64,000 nucleotides of DNA, from positions 62,001 to 126,000 of the forward strand of contig NZ_JBHRTA010000022.1 in NCBI RefSeq assembly GCF_042646065.1, in the 5' to 3' direction. Position numbers and translations under genes: made by a program. This stretch comes from Parapedobacter deserti (lineage in GTDB: Bacteria; Bacteroidota; Bacteroidia; Sphingobacteriales; Sphingobacteriaceae). How positions within the stretch are numbered: position 1 is the stretch's first letter; each line of letters begins with the position of its first letter. The notes under the pieces were generated by a model. The model was not told the origin of the DNA. It was given only the letters and a program-made list of their open reading frames with translations, and searched no databases. This document shows positions 15,530-25,107 of this stretch, piece after piece.

Positions 15530-18500
15530 ATGAATTATCTCTATGCCTGGCAATCGCTATCATTCTTTGGCGGCGAGGGCTATGGTTTTTTCAAAAAAAC
15601 AGTTCTAATGTTCAAAACTGTCGCTTTTCTTTTATGTGTGTGCATGGTTTCTGTTTATGCTGATACCTATTCGCAGCATATTACCATTAATATCAAAGAC
15701 GGCAGCCTTACCGACGTGTTTAGGGAGATAGAACAACAAAGTGACTATATCTTCTTTTATCAGGATAAATTGGTAAAACACAAAACCGTAAACGTATCGG
15801 CGCGTAATGAAGATCTTCACCGGCTATTGAAACAGCTGCTAACTAAGGAAAATTTGGATTATGTCATCACGGGGAATCAAATTACAATAAAAGCAAGGGA
15901 AGAGAGACGGCAACGGACAATACAGGGGACGGTTAGGGATGAAGACGGTACCCCACTCGCCTCGGCGAACGTCTTAGTAAAAGGGTCTACGGTGGGTGCC
16001 ATTACTGATAGCAAGGGAAATTACCAGATTATCATCAACGAAGAATCTACATTGATTTTCAGCTTGATGGGATTCCAGACAGTCGAAGTAAACACACAGA
16101 ATCGAACAACGATTGATGTTATATTGCAACAAGAAACCACGGGCTTGGAAGAAGTGGTCGTAACCGGATATAGCACCATTGAGCGGCGTCACCTCGCTTC
16201 GTCGGTGGCAGAAATTGATATGGATAGGGTAGTCAACCGGCCGATCTTTAAACTGGAAGAAGCATTCAGCGGTACGCTGCCCGGGGTCACGATGATGCAA
16301 GGGAACAACCTGCCCGGCAGTGTGCCGGGGACCATCTCCATCCGCGGTATTAGTACCCTGCAGAGCCAAGCACCGTTGGTTATTGTAGACGGTATGGAAC
16401 AATCGCTCACCGACATTGATCCTAATCAGATTAAAAGCATCAGTGTTTTGAAGGACGCCGCTTCGGCCTCGCTTTATGGTTCTCGCGGTGCGAACGGGGT
16501 AATAATCATCGAAACAAAACGCGGGCAGACAGGGCAATTCAAGGTGGATTTGCATTCATGGACAGCCTTGAGCGACCCGATTGATCAGCCTAATTTTGTG
16601 GGTGCTGCTGACTACATGCGGCTCAACAACGAGGCGCGGGGAATGCAAGGACAGTCGCTCCTGTTCTCGGACGGGGATATTGCAAAGGCCGCAAGCGGTG
16701 AGTTGCCATCAGTAGACTGGCTTGACGCGGTCATGCAGCGCAGGGCACACTCACACAATACAACAGCCAGCATTTCAGGCGGTGGCGGAGTAGGCGCGTT
16801 TAACCTGATGCTCGGGTATTTAACTGATAACGGGTTGAACCATGGAGAAGGAGCAGAAAAATTCAGCGCCCGGTTCAATACGAACATTAACATGGCGGAT
16901 AAGTTTGTTTTATTGGCCGACTTTTACGCTCATCGGTTACAGGTGGATCGGTTAATGGCCAACACGAACGGGAACGGTTTATATGAAAATGCATGGAAGA
17001 TGAATCCGACACAGCAGATTTTTTACGACAGCGACCGGGAAAATCATTACATCTTGCATAACAACCTCAATCCCATTGCTTCCATTCTTCATGGCGGGAT
17101 ACGCAATAACGTGCACGATCGAAGCACCATTAACTTGCGCCCGCGTTACTTCATCTCTCCAAATTTTTCGCTTGACGGCAACGTATCATACATGATCAAT
17201 AAATCAGCATGGAAGCAAAAACGTGAGACATTCCGCTTTTATGATGGCGATGGCAAACCCACAGAGATCTGGACGAATAGCGTGGGTGCTGACCAGGGTA
17301 TCAGCGAGAGCCAGCTTACGGCACGGGCTAATATCAATTATGAGCAATCGCTCCGGAAAAACAAGGATAAGCTGTACCTGATTGCAGGAACGGAAGTAAT
17401 GACCTATAATTTTACCGACTACAGGGAGATCAACAAGGCTTCGTTTTTTGGTAAGTTGAATTATGCGTTTGATGAGCGGTATCTCCTGGAAGTAACAGCC
17501 CGTTCCGATGGAAGCAGCAAGTTTGCTCCCGGACACCGGTGGGGACTTTTCCCGTCGGCCGCGCTGGCGTGGAACGCACACAATGAGCGCTTCATGGCTG
17601 GCTTGCGGGAGAGCGGTGCCATTAACAACTTGAAATTCCGCTTCTCTTACGGATTGATCGGTAACGAAGACGTGGCCCCTTACCTGTGGCAGGAAGTGGT
17701 TAACAACTGGGGATGGGTAATGCGCGTTCCGAACCCGCAGTTCAGCTGGGAAAAGCAAAAACAGTGGAACGTGGGAATGGACATCACCGCCTTGGCAAGC
17801 AGGCTCAATTTAACCGCAGAGGTTTACAGAAAACATTCATACGATTTAATTTATGAGAGTTTTCCGGTACCTCCGCTGACTGGTGCAAATGTTTTGGAAT
17901 CATCCGTCAATATTGGTGAAGTTGAAAACAAGGGATGGGAAATTGCCGCCCGTTGGAGTGACCGGGTGGGCGACTTAACCTATGCCGTAGGCGGGATGCT
18001 GTTTGACAATCAAAACCGGGTACTCAAAGCAGGTTATTCGACAGGCGATTCGCTTGTTTTTAAAGACAATGCGGACAAAATCTGGTATCGGGGCATCGCA
18101 ATCGACAATTACTATGGCTATCAAAGCAACGGGTATTTCCAAACGCAGGAAGAAGTTGACGCTACCGCAGCTAAGCTACCGAACACGCTTCCTGGGGATA
18201 TCCGCTATGTAGATCGAAATGGCGACGGCATTATCAATGAGCTCGACCGGGTGGACCTCGGCGATCCATTCCCGCATATGAATTATTCAGTTACGCTGGA
18301 CTTGCGCTACAAACGTTGGGATTTCAGCATGCTTGGCCAGGGGGTTGGCAAACGCACGCAACGGCTCCGCGGCATGGAGGGCTACCCGGTGCTGATGGAT
18401 GGTACCAACAATAGTTTGGGCACACCACGGCAAGAGTATGTGGAAAACCGCTGGACGCCCGACAATCCGAACAGCCGCTTTCCCAGGGTGTGGACGGGCA

Positions 18501-18760
18501 ACAGTTCAAATGCTGTGCTGAGTGATGTATGGCTGAGCAACGCGGCTTATTTCCGGGTGAAAACAATCCAGATTGGTTATACCATACCTAATATCGGTGG
18601 AAGCATCCGCAACGTCCGGTTTTACTTAAATGCGCAGGATGCGCTGACGTTCACCAGGTGGGAAGGGCTGGAACCCGAACGCGACGACCGGTTTACCGGA
18701 AATGGTGCATATCCCCGCATGGCAAGCTACAGTGTAGGAATTAAGGCAACAATATTGTAA
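15530..18760 (+). CDS. SusC/RagA-family TonB-linked outer membrane transporter with STN domain
   Basis: 1076 aa outer membrane beta-barrel that imports a ligand with TonB energy. Order of parts: signal sequence (about 27-45, LMFKTVAFLLCVCMVSVYA), STN signalling domain (about 50-125), CarboxypepD-regulatory-like domain (about 130-212: QGTVRDEDGTPLASANVLVK), plug starting EEVVVTGYSTI (about 217), plug motifs ISIRGISTL and LVIVDGM, then the barrel to the C-terminal VGIKATIL. The STN domain marks it as a receptor that signals to FecR, consistent with the upstream sigma/anti-sigma pair. A later ATG at 15608 gives a shorter but also plausible signal peptide. The ligand cannot be read from sequence; no glycosidase or protease gene shares the operon. 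Confidence 0.95.
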   Translation: MNYLYAWQSLSFFGGEGYGFFKKTVLMFKTVAFLLCVCMVSVYADTYSQHITINIKDGSLTDVFREIEQQSDYIFFYQDKLVKHKTVNVSARNEDLHRLLKQLLTKENLDYVITGNQITIKAREERRQRTIQGTVRDEDGTPLASANVLVKGSTVGAITDSKGNYQIIINEESTLIFSLMGFQTVEVNTQNRTTIDVILQQETTGLEEVVVTGYSTIERRHLASSVAEIDMDRVVNRPIFKLEEAFSGTLPGVTMMQGNNLPGSVPGTISIRGISTLQSQAPLVIVDGMEQSLTDIDPNQIKSISVLKDAASASLYGSRGANGVIIIETKRGQTGQFKVDLHSWTALSDPIDQPNFVGAADYMRLNNEARGMQGQSLLFSDGDIAKAASGELPSVDWLDAVMQRRAHSHNTTASISGGGGVGAFNLMLGYLTDNGLNHGEGAEKFSARFNTNINMADKFVLLADFYAHRLQVDRLMANTNGNGLYENAWKMNPTQQIFYDSDRENHYILHNNLNPIASILHGGIRNNVHDRSTINLRPRYFISPNFSLDGNVSYMINKSAWKQKRETFRFYDGDGKPTEIWTNSVGADQGISESQLTARANINYEQSLRKNKDKLYLIAGTEVMTYNFTDYREINKASFFGKLNYAFDERYLLEVTARSDGSSKFAPGHRWGLFPSAALAWNAHNERFMAGLRESGAINNLKFRFSYGLIGNEDVAPYLWQEVVNNWGWVMRVPNPQFSWEKQKQWNVGMDITALASRLNLTAEVYRKHSYDLIYESFPVPPLTGANVLESSVNIGEVENKGWEIAARWSDRVGDLTYAVGGMLFDNQNRVLKAGYSTGDSLVFKDNADKIWYRGIAIDNYYGYQSNGYFQTQEEVDATAAKLPNTLPGDIRYVDRNGDGIINELDRVDLGDPFPHMNYSVTLDLRYKRWDFSMLGQGVGKRTQRLRGMEGYPVLMDGTNNSLGTPRQEYVENRWTPDNPNSRFPRVWTGNSSNAVLSDVWLSNAAYFRVKTIQIGYTIPNIGGSIRNVRFYLNAQDALTFTRWEGLEPERDDRFTGNGAYPRMASYSVGIKATIL

Positions 18761-18776
18761 TCGAAAGTATAACGCA

Positions 18777-20378
18777 ATGAAGAGACGAATTTTATATCTG
18801 ATCCCTGTGCTGTTGGCAGGGTTTACGGGATGCGAAAAATTTCTGGACAAACGCGACCCCACAGCTACTACGTTTCAAGAGTTCTTTAACACCGAGGCGG
18901 ATTTGCAGCGTGTGACGTATAGCTCCTACCTTGACTACTTTACCCCGCGCGATAACCGAAGGCTATTGTTTTACATGAAAGATGGCAGGAGCGATAACGC
19001 TTATGCCCGCGTAGACGGAGACCATCACCTGCGTATTGCTAACGGCACAATGAACAGTAACACCCGCGCTTTTGAATATTACTATACGCTCCAAATGAAG
19101 CATGTAGGCCGGATAAACACTTACTTGGCTAATATCAATGTGCCATATGTTGAAGATGAATCTATCCGGCAGCGGTATAAAGCGATACTGGAGGGGTTGC
19201 GGGTATGGCATTATTTCGAAATGGTTTCCCGTTGGGGCGATATTCCGTTCCTATTGACACCAGCGACCATCGAAGAGGCCAAATCACCTCCAGTTCCGAA
19301 GGAAGAGATTTTAGAACAGCTCTTCCAGATGTCAGACGACATCGCCACCCGGTTGCCGCCGGATGAGTACACGACCGATAAATACATGTTCAACCGGTAT
19401 TCTTTTAAAGCATTGGTCATGCGCTACGCGTTATACTATGAACGCTGGGAACTTGCCGCACGGTTAGCCAAGGAAATCATGGACAGCCGTAAATATGCGT
19501 TGTACTCCAGTTATCGCGACCTTTTCCAGTACGAAGGGCATGCAAACAATAAAGAGTTCATCATCCACCAGAACCTGGAATCTGTGGGAACCAACGTGAC
19601 GCACTCCTTCAGGGATTTGGGGCCGCATTTCCGCACAGGTAGAGGGGAATCCTATAACGTGCCATTAAAGAGTTTGGTTGATGCATATTGGACTGAACAA
19701 GGTAGGCCGATTGATGGTTGCCCCTTGCATACCCGCGAGGAATACGAGCTGAATCCCAAGTTGAATCGCGACCCGCGCTACGAAGCCAGCATCATGGGGC
19801 ACGGGGATGTTTTCTATGGTGAAGAGATTGATATTTATTCACCGGGTAATCCCATGTATTACCAAAACCAAAGGGCCAGTAAATCCGGTTATTGGTTCAG
19901 GAAGTTTGTTTCAGAAGCGGATGCATTTCGCAACGGCAACCTCACTTATGGGTTGTTGCGCTATGCGGAGGTGTTGCTCACCTATGCAGAAGCGAAGATT
20001 ATGTTGGATGATGTAGACGATTTGGCCAAAACGTGCATTAACGAAGTAAGGGAAAGGGCAGGGCTTGACATGGCTTATGCTGACGTGACCCTTCCGGAAT
20101 ACAACGCATTTTCACAACAGCAATGGATAGACCTGATCCGCAACGAACGCCGGGTAGAATTTGCTGGAGAAGGCCTGCGATATGACGATATTATTCGTTG
20201 GCGCATCGCTGAACGCGTGTTGAACCAGCCAGCATTGGGACATTCCCGCGAAGTAAATGGGCAGGTGCAGTCGCTCCATATCGAAGACCGCTCATTCGCA
20301 CCGCATAATTACCTGTGGCCATTCCATGAGTTGGTGCTAAAAGTAGAGCCGGCATTGGAACAAAATCCAGGATATTAG
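18777..20378 (+). CDS. SusD/RagB-family outer membrane lipoprotein
   Basis: 533 aa surface lipoprotein that forms the lid of the SusC transporter and helps capture the ligand. Lipoprotein signal with lipidation at Cys19 (LLAGFTGC). Family marks: CEKFLDKRDPT directly after the signal, TPR-like helices through the first half (LEGLRVWHYFEMVSRWGDIPFL), and the conserved C-terminal LLRYAEVLLTYAEAKI, INEVRERAG, IRNERRVEFAGEGLRYDDIIRWRIA. It begins 16 nt after susC, so the two are cotranscribed, and a strong terminator (20400-20437) closes the unit. Confidence 0.95.
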   Translation: MKRRILYLIPVLLAGFTGCEKFLDKRDPTATTFQEFFNTEADLQRVTYSSYLDYFTPRDNRRLLFYMKDGRSDNAYARVDGDHHLRIANGTMNSNTRAFEYYYTLQMKHVGRINTYLANINVPYVEDESIRQRYKAILEGLRVWHYFEMVSRWGDIPFLLTPATIEEAKSPPVPKEEILEQLFQMSDDIATRLPPDEYTTDKYMFNRYSFKALVMRYALYYERWELAARLAKEIMDSRKYALYSSYRDLFQYEGHANNKEFIIHQNLESVGTNVTHSFRDLGPHFRTGRGESYNVPLKSLVDAYWTEQGRPIDGCPLHTREEYELNPKLNRDPRYEASIMGHGDVFYGEEIDIYSPGNPMYYQNQRASKSGYWFRKFVSEADAFRNGNLTYGLLRYAEVLLTYAEAKIMLDDVDDLAKTCINEVRERAGLDMAYADVTLPEYNAFSQQQWIDLIRNERRVEFAGEGLRYDDIIRWRIAERVLNQPALGHSREVNGQVQSLHIEDRSFAPHNYLWPFHELVLKVEPALEQNPGY

Positions 20379-20399
20379 CCATCCATATTTTAACATTCA

Positions 20400-20437
20400 A
20401 TGGCCGGCATTTTAGCTAAAATGCCGGCCATTTTTTA
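20400..20437 (+). terminator. Intrinsic terminator of the susCD unit
   Basis: A near-perfect palindrome (ATGGCCGGCATTTTAGC then its complement) followed by six T. The reverse strand lacks a long T run, so the main direction is plus. It sits between the convergent susD and M3 peptidase genes. Confidence 0.9.
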
Positions 20438-20453
20438 TGCTACCGCTGGGCTA

Positions 20454-22475
20454 CTAATTTAACCCCGCACGCTTAAGCAACGCGTCAGTTTTTGGCTCGC
20501 GGCCCCGGAATTGTATGTATAGCTCCATGGGATCTACCGTGCCGCCACTCGCGAGCAGCGCTTTGAATTTGGCTGCGGTGTCAGGGTTAAATATGCCTGT
20601 ATCCTTGAAATAGTCAAAGGCATCCGCATCGAGCACCTCAGCCCACTTGTAGGAATAATACCCTGCGGAATAGCCTCCTGCGAAAATATGGGAGAACGAA
20701 GGACTTTGTGCAGTGCCGGGCACATCTGGATAAAGTTGCCTATCACCGATGATGTCTTTCTCGAAGCGTTCAATGGTGGTATCACCGTCAAATTTACCCG
20801 TATGGTAAGCCATGTCCAGGAGACCGAAGTTTAGCTGGCGGACAGTTTGATAGCCTTCCAAAAAATTAGCGGCCGCCACAATTTTGTCGATTTCATCATC
20901 AGGCAGCGATTCTCCCGTCTGGTAATGGCGAGCAAAAGATTGCAAAAACTCTTTTTCGTAACAATAATTTTCCATAAACTGTGAGGGCAATTCGACGAAG
21001 TCCCAATAGACGTTGGTGCCCGACAAACTTTCGTAGACCGTGTCTGCCAGTATTCCGTGCAGGGCGTGCCCGAACTCATGAAAGAGGGTGGTCACCTCTT
21101 GGAAGGTGAGAAGCGACGGGACGTCACCTACTGGACGAGCGAAGTTGCACACGACGGAGATATGCGGGCGTACCTGATGGTCGCTCTCTTTCCACTGCCC
21201 TCGGTAGGCGGTCATCCAAGCGCCTGCGCGTTTACCTTCCCGTGGGTGCCAATCGGTATATAGCAATGCCTTGTGCTGTCCGTTTTCCAACACTTCGTAC
21301 ACGGTTACTTCGGGATGATAGACGGGGACGTCGGTACGCAATTCAAAGACGAGTCCATAGAGCTTGCTTGCTGCATCAAAGGCTGCCTCGAGCACCTGTG
21401 GTAACGGGAAGTACGGCTTCAGTTTTTCCTCCGCGAGGTTGAAAGTAGCTTCCCGTAGTTTTTCGGCGTAATAGGCATGGTCATAGGGCATGATGGGCGA
21501 TATCCCGTCCTTTTCTGCCAGTGCCTGCAATTTGGCGATTTCTTGCTCGGCGTATGGCTTGGCTTTCTGCAGGAGATCTTGCAAGAAATTCAGTACAATG
21601 GCTGGAGATGAAGCCATGCGTTCCTGCAATACAAAGTCGGCATGTGTACCAAAACCAAGCAGTTTAGCCCTACGGTCGCGCAGCGCGACAATTTCACGCA
21701 CGATACCTTCATTATTGTATTCGTTCGGCTTCATTGCGCGTGTGGCCGATGCCAGGTAAAGCTGCTTGCGCAGTTTGCGGTTTGCTGCATACTTCATAAA
21801 TGGCACAAAGCTTGGGAAGTGAAGGGTGAATACCCACCCAACAAGATTTCGTTTTTCCGCATCGGCCTTGGCAGCGGCGAGAATGGAATCAGGTAATCCA
21901 GCCAATTGCTCGTTGTCTTGCACATGCAGGTGATATGCATTGGTCTCCTGTAGTACATTCTGCGAAAACTTCATGGTTAGGACAGCCAGTTGCTTATCAA
22001 TGTCCCGCAGTTTTTCCTTATCATCGGCCGATAGCAAAGCACCGTTTCGAACAAAACTTTTATACGTCTTGTCTAACAGGCGGGCTTCTTCTGGCGTCAG
22101 CATTTTGTTGTTTGTCGCATCATGCACCTGCTTTACCCGACTAAAGAGTTCCTCATTGAGCATAATGTCATTACTGTATTCCGCCAATACCGGAGACAAT
22201 TGTTGTGCAAGTTGCTGGATGTCATCGTTGGTTTCCGCTGCGTCGAGGTTGAAGAAAGTGGCCGATGCTATATTAAGCCGCTTCCCGGTATGCTCCATCG
22301 CGGCAATGGTGTTGCCAAAATCGGGTGGAGCTGGATTGCCGACAACGGCGTCAATGTCACGTTTGGCCTCGTCGATCAATTGGAGAATTGCAGGTTTGAA
22401 ATGCGCGGTTTTAATCCGATCAAAAGGTACGCTATTGAACGGAGTATCAAATGGCTTCAATAAGGGGTTGTCCAT
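20454..22475 (-). CDS. M3 family metallopeptidase (oligopeptidase A / Dcp type)
   Basis: 673 aa zinc peptidase that degrades short peptides. The HExxH zinc site is in LFHEFGHALHG near residue 465, and the third ligand region follows in YWDFVELPSQFMENY. Length and the starting segment (NPLLKPFDTPFNSVPFDRI) match the PrlC/Dcp group. There is no signal peptide, so it is probably cytoplasmic. Oligopeptidase A and dipeptidyl carboxypeptidase share these marks and cannot be told apart here. A TAAGTTTG box (22533-22540, minus strand) upstream of the ATG is a likely promoter. The gene converges with susD. Confidence 0.93.
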   Translation of the reverse strand: MDNPLLKPFDTPFNSVPFDRIKTAHFKPAILQLIDEAKRDIDAVVGNPAPPDFGNTIAAMEHTGKRLNIASATFFNLDAAETNDDIQQLAQQLSPVLAEYSNDIMLNEELFSRVKQVHDATNNKMLTPEEARLLDKTYKSFVRNGALLSADDKEKLRDIDKQLAVLTMKFSQNVLQETNAYHLHVQDNEQLAGLPDSILAAAKADAEKRNLVGWVFTLHFPSFVPFMKYAANRKLRKQLYLASATRAMKPNEYNNEGIVREIVALRDRRAKLLGFGTHADFVLQERMASSPAIVLNFLQDLLQKAKPYAEQEIAKLQALAEKDGISPIMPYDHAYYAEKLREATFNLAEEKLKPYFPLPQVLEAAFDAASKLYGLVFELRTDVPVYHPEVTVYEVLENGQHKALLYTDWHPREGKRAGAWMTAYRGQWKESDHQVRPHISVVCNFARPVGDVPSLLTFQEVTTLFHEFGHALHGILADTVYESLSGTNVYWDFVELPSQFMENYCYEKEFLQSFARHYQTGESLPDDEIDKIVAAANFLEGYQTVRQLNFGLLDMAYHTGKFDGDTTIERFEKDIIGDRQLYPDVPGTAQSPSFSHIFAGGYSAGYYSYKWAEVLDADAFDYFKDTGIFNPDTAAKFKALLASGGTVDPMELYIQFRGREPKTDALLKRAGLN

Positions 22476-22532
22476 GAATTATCGATTATCAAAGTTCTTA
22501 ACCGCCGGTCAACGGCAGTAGTTCAAATCTGC

Positions 22533-22540
22533 CAAACTTA
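22533..22540 (-). promoter_or_regulatory. Promoter -7 box (TAAGTTTG) of the M3 peptidase gene
   Basis: Exact TAnnTTTG match, 57 nt upstream of the ATG at 22475. Confidence 0.5.
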
Positions 22541-22566
22541 CAAAAAATCACGGACATTACCGACGC

Positions 22567-25071
22567 TCATGGCGTTAGCGACTTCCTGGGTGCGCCTCGC
22601 ACCGCTTGCGCGTGCAAGGGGTCATCTGGCCATGCATGTTTAGGGTATCGCCTTTTGAGCTCTTTGCGCACTTCGTAGTAAGCTGTTTGCCAGAAGCTGC
22701 GAAGATCGGCTGTGACCTGCACAGGTTTGAATCCAGGGGACAGAAGGTGCAGTACGATGGGAGTACGCCCGTCGTTTATGCGCGGAGTGTCCAGCAGGCC
22801 AAACACTTCCTGCAACCTTACCGCCAGTACCGGTGGCTCGCCAGAGGGGGCATACGAAAGCTTGATGGTCGAACCGCTGGGTACGATAAGGCTTGGGGGG
22901 GCTAGACGGTTCAATGCCTGTTGCTGTTCGTAATTGAGAGTGTGGTGGAGAATCGCAAATAAATCGAGCTTTTTCATTTCTTCGACTTTGCGCACGCCAT
23001 GGACGTAAGGAGACAGCCATTGGTCCGGATGGCGTAAAAGGGTAGACGTCGACACATCGGGCCACGCTTCATCGGGCCGCCATTTGCGAAGGCTTAGCAC
23101 ACGGCGTTGCCATTGTTCGACAGCCGCCGTCCAATTGAGTATGTGATCGCCTTCAGTCTGGAGGACATCGAAAATCGCTTGCCGGATTATTTCTTCATCT
23201 AGTTCTTGCAGTGGCTCGGACTGGATCACAATGGCGCCTATGCGTCGGTCGCGCGTAGCGATGATGCCTCCCTGCTTGGTGTCCCACATGGTGCGCTGGG
23301 TTTCGCGAACGAAAGGGGATAAGTCGGCGGGATTGACGGCCGAGGCGAGGAATACGCTGCCCAGGCCATCACCGGCGTCGAGCAGCGCGATGGATAGCCA
23401 TGGTTCATGGGCCAAGTCGTCATTGGCCGGTACAGCAGCCCGTTTTCCAGCCGCCAGTTGAAAGACGCCAGCACGTGGCCTGTCGTCTCGATGCCTAGCG
23501 ATGCGTTCAGGATAGGCATATGCCAACATAAGGCCGGTGTGATTCGGGTCGACAGGACCGTTTTCTTCGGTTATATCGAGCAACTTTCGGTATGAGCGGG
23601 CGATTTTTTCGATATTATCGAAACGTTTGCCTTGCATTCCGTATTTCCTATGCTTCCGTAGTGCCTCTACGCGAAGGTTAATATTGATTCCGGCGTCTCG
23701 ACCAAGCGGATCGCGCTCTTCCAACAAGGCTGCGGTATCTGTGGCAAGGGCAGACATTCCGAGCTGTTTGCTTTTCAACAACATATGGGCGATACGCGGA
23801 TGGCAGGGCAGCGCATGGATGGCTTTGCCATGCGGAGTGACTTTGCCACCATCAAGAGCGCCCAGCTCTTGCAGCAATGCCGCCGCCCGCGCCACCGTCG
23901 GCGGTGGAGGTGGCGTGAGCCATTCAAGCTGGCTTAAGTCATTTATGCCCCATTGGGCGGTATCGAGTAGAAGCGAGGTGAGGTCCGCTTCTAGGATTTC
24001 CGGTATTCTGTAGGGCGCCATCCGCTGCGTCGTAGCCATGGTCCAGAGGCGGTAGCAGGTTCCGGGACCAAGCCGGCCGGCACGGCCCGCGCGCTGGGCT
24101 GCCGCATCCTGTGAAATGCGTACCGTTTTGAGGCGTGAAAGTCCTGATGGAGGATCAAACACCTGTGTGCGGGTATAACCGCAGTCGACCACCACGCTGA
24201 TGCCTTCAATGGTGAGACTCGTTTCCGCTATGGAGGTGGCCAGCACAATCTTTCGTTGCCCATGTCGGTTCGGTTGTATGGCCAGATGCTGGTCAGCCAA
24301 GGACATCCGTCCGTAGAGGGTGTGTACGACTGCCTCTGTGGGATGAGCATAGAGTAACTGCGCGCAAGCCCGGATTTCTCCTTCACCCGGCAGGAAGGCA
24401 AGAATGTCGCCCTCTGTTTCCCTGGACGCCCGGACAATCATACGGGCGCAATATTCGGGCAGTTGGCGCACGTCCGGCTCTTCCGTGTGGACGATATCAA
24501 TAGGGTACATGCGGCCCCTGCTTTCGACCACAGGTGCTTGCAGGATTGTCGTAAGCTGGGCGGTGTCCAAGGTGGCCGACATAATGAGCAGGCGTAGATC
24601 GGGACGGAGCACCTGCTGGCTTTCGCGGCAAAGTACAAGGGACATGTCAGTGTGCAGACGGCGTTCGTGAAACTCATCGAAAATGACCATCCCAACATCT
24701 TCCAGCGCATTGTCCTGATGCAACATACGTGTGAGGATGCCTTCGGTGACCACCTCGATGCGTGTGCGAGATGAAGTTTGGTTTTCGAAGCGCACCCGAT
24801 AGCCGACAGTTTCGCCGGCTTTTTCGCCCAAAAGCGATGCCATGCGTTGAGCGATGCTGCTTGCAGCCAGGCGGCGCGGCTCAAGCATAACGATTTTTCT
24901 GTCTCGCAGCCACGACTCATTGAGCAACGCCAAGGGCACCACGGTACTTTTTCCGGCCCCCGGAGGTGTGCTGAGGATAAGGGTATTATGTATAGCCAAC
25001 TGTTGAGTTAGCTGCGGTATTACCCCAACAACGGGGAGATGGACTTTAGACAAATCAAAACTTACAGCCAT
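22567..25071 (-). CDS. hrpB: ATP-dependent helicase HrpB
   Basis: 834 aa DEAH/RHA-type helicase. Motif I TPPGAGKST (35-43), motif Ia LEPRRLAA, motif II DEFH (132-135, the usual HrpB variant), motif III MSATLD (about 160), motif VI QRAGRAGRLGPG. The HrpB-specific C-terminal domain follows (LSYAPSGEPPVLAVRLQEVFG, then RPIVLHLLSPG-like and DLRSFWQTAYYEVRKELKRRYPKHAWPDDP). Start MAVSFDLSK at 25071 is chosen because a TATCTTTG box lies 7 nt before it; the longer frame would run through the promoter of the divergent SNF2 gene. Cellular role of HrpB proteins is poorly known. Confidence 0.95.
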   Translation of the reverse strand: MAVSFDLSKVHLPVVGVIPQLTQQLAIHNTLILSTPPGAGKSTVVPLALLNESWLRDRKIVMLEPRRLAASSIAQRMASLLGEKAGETVGYRVRFENQTSSRTRIEVVTEGILTRMLHQDNALEDVGMVIFDEFHERRLHTDMSLVLCRESQQVLRPDLRLLIMSATLDTAQLTTILQAPVVESRGRMYPIDIVHTEEPDVRQLPEYCARMIVRASRETEGDILAFLPGEGEIRACAQLLYAHPTEAVVHTLYGRMSLADQHLAIQPNRHGQRKIVLATSIAETSLTIEGISVVVDCGYTRTQVFDPPSGLSRLKTVRISQDAAAQRAGRAGRLGPGTCYRLWTMATTQRMAPYRIPEILEADLTSLLLDTAQWGINDLSQLEWLTPPPPPTVARAAALLQELGALDGGKVTPHGKAIHALPCHPRIAHMLLKSKQLGMSALATDTAALLEERDPLGRDAGININLRVEALRKHRKYGMQGKRFDNIEKIARSYRKLLDITEENGPVDPNHTGLMLAYAYPERIARHRDDRPRAGVFQLAAGKRAAVPANDDLAHEPWLSIALLDAGDGLGSVFLASAVNPADLSPFVRETQRTMWDTKQGGIIATRDRRIGAIVIQSEPLQELDEEIIRQAIFDVLQTEGDHILNWTAAVEQWQRRVLSLRKWRPDEAWPDVSTSTLLRHPDQWLSPYVHGVRKVEEMKKLDLFAILHHTLNYEQQQALNRLAPPSLIVPSGSTIKLSYAPSGEPPVLAVRLQEVFGLLDTPRINDGRTPIVLHLLSPGFKPVQVTADLRSFWQTAYYEVRKELKRRYPKHAWPDDPLHAQAVRGAPRKSLTP

Positions 25072-25078
25072 GCCGTGA

Positions 25079-25086
25079 CAAAGATA
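25079..25086 (-). promoter_or_regulatory. Promoter -7 box (TATCTTTG) of hrpB
   Basis: Exact TAnnTTTG match on the minus strand, 7 nt before the hrpB ATG. Confidence 0.65.
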
Positions 25087-25095
25087 GGAAAAGGA

Positions 25096-25103
25096 TATAT
25101 TTG
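25096..25103 (+). promoter_or_regulatory. Promoter -7 box (TATATTTG) of the SNF2 helicase gene, 4 nt from the ATG
   Basis: Exact TAnnTTTG match, 4 nt before the ATG at 25108. Both helicase promoters fit in the 36 bp between the divergent start codons. Confidence 0.68.
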
Positions 25104-25107
25104 CGAC

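Noticed and set aside
15974..16555. 193-codon minus-strand frame opposite susC
   Set aside because: Antisense to the regulatory and plug domains of SusC; no start signals.
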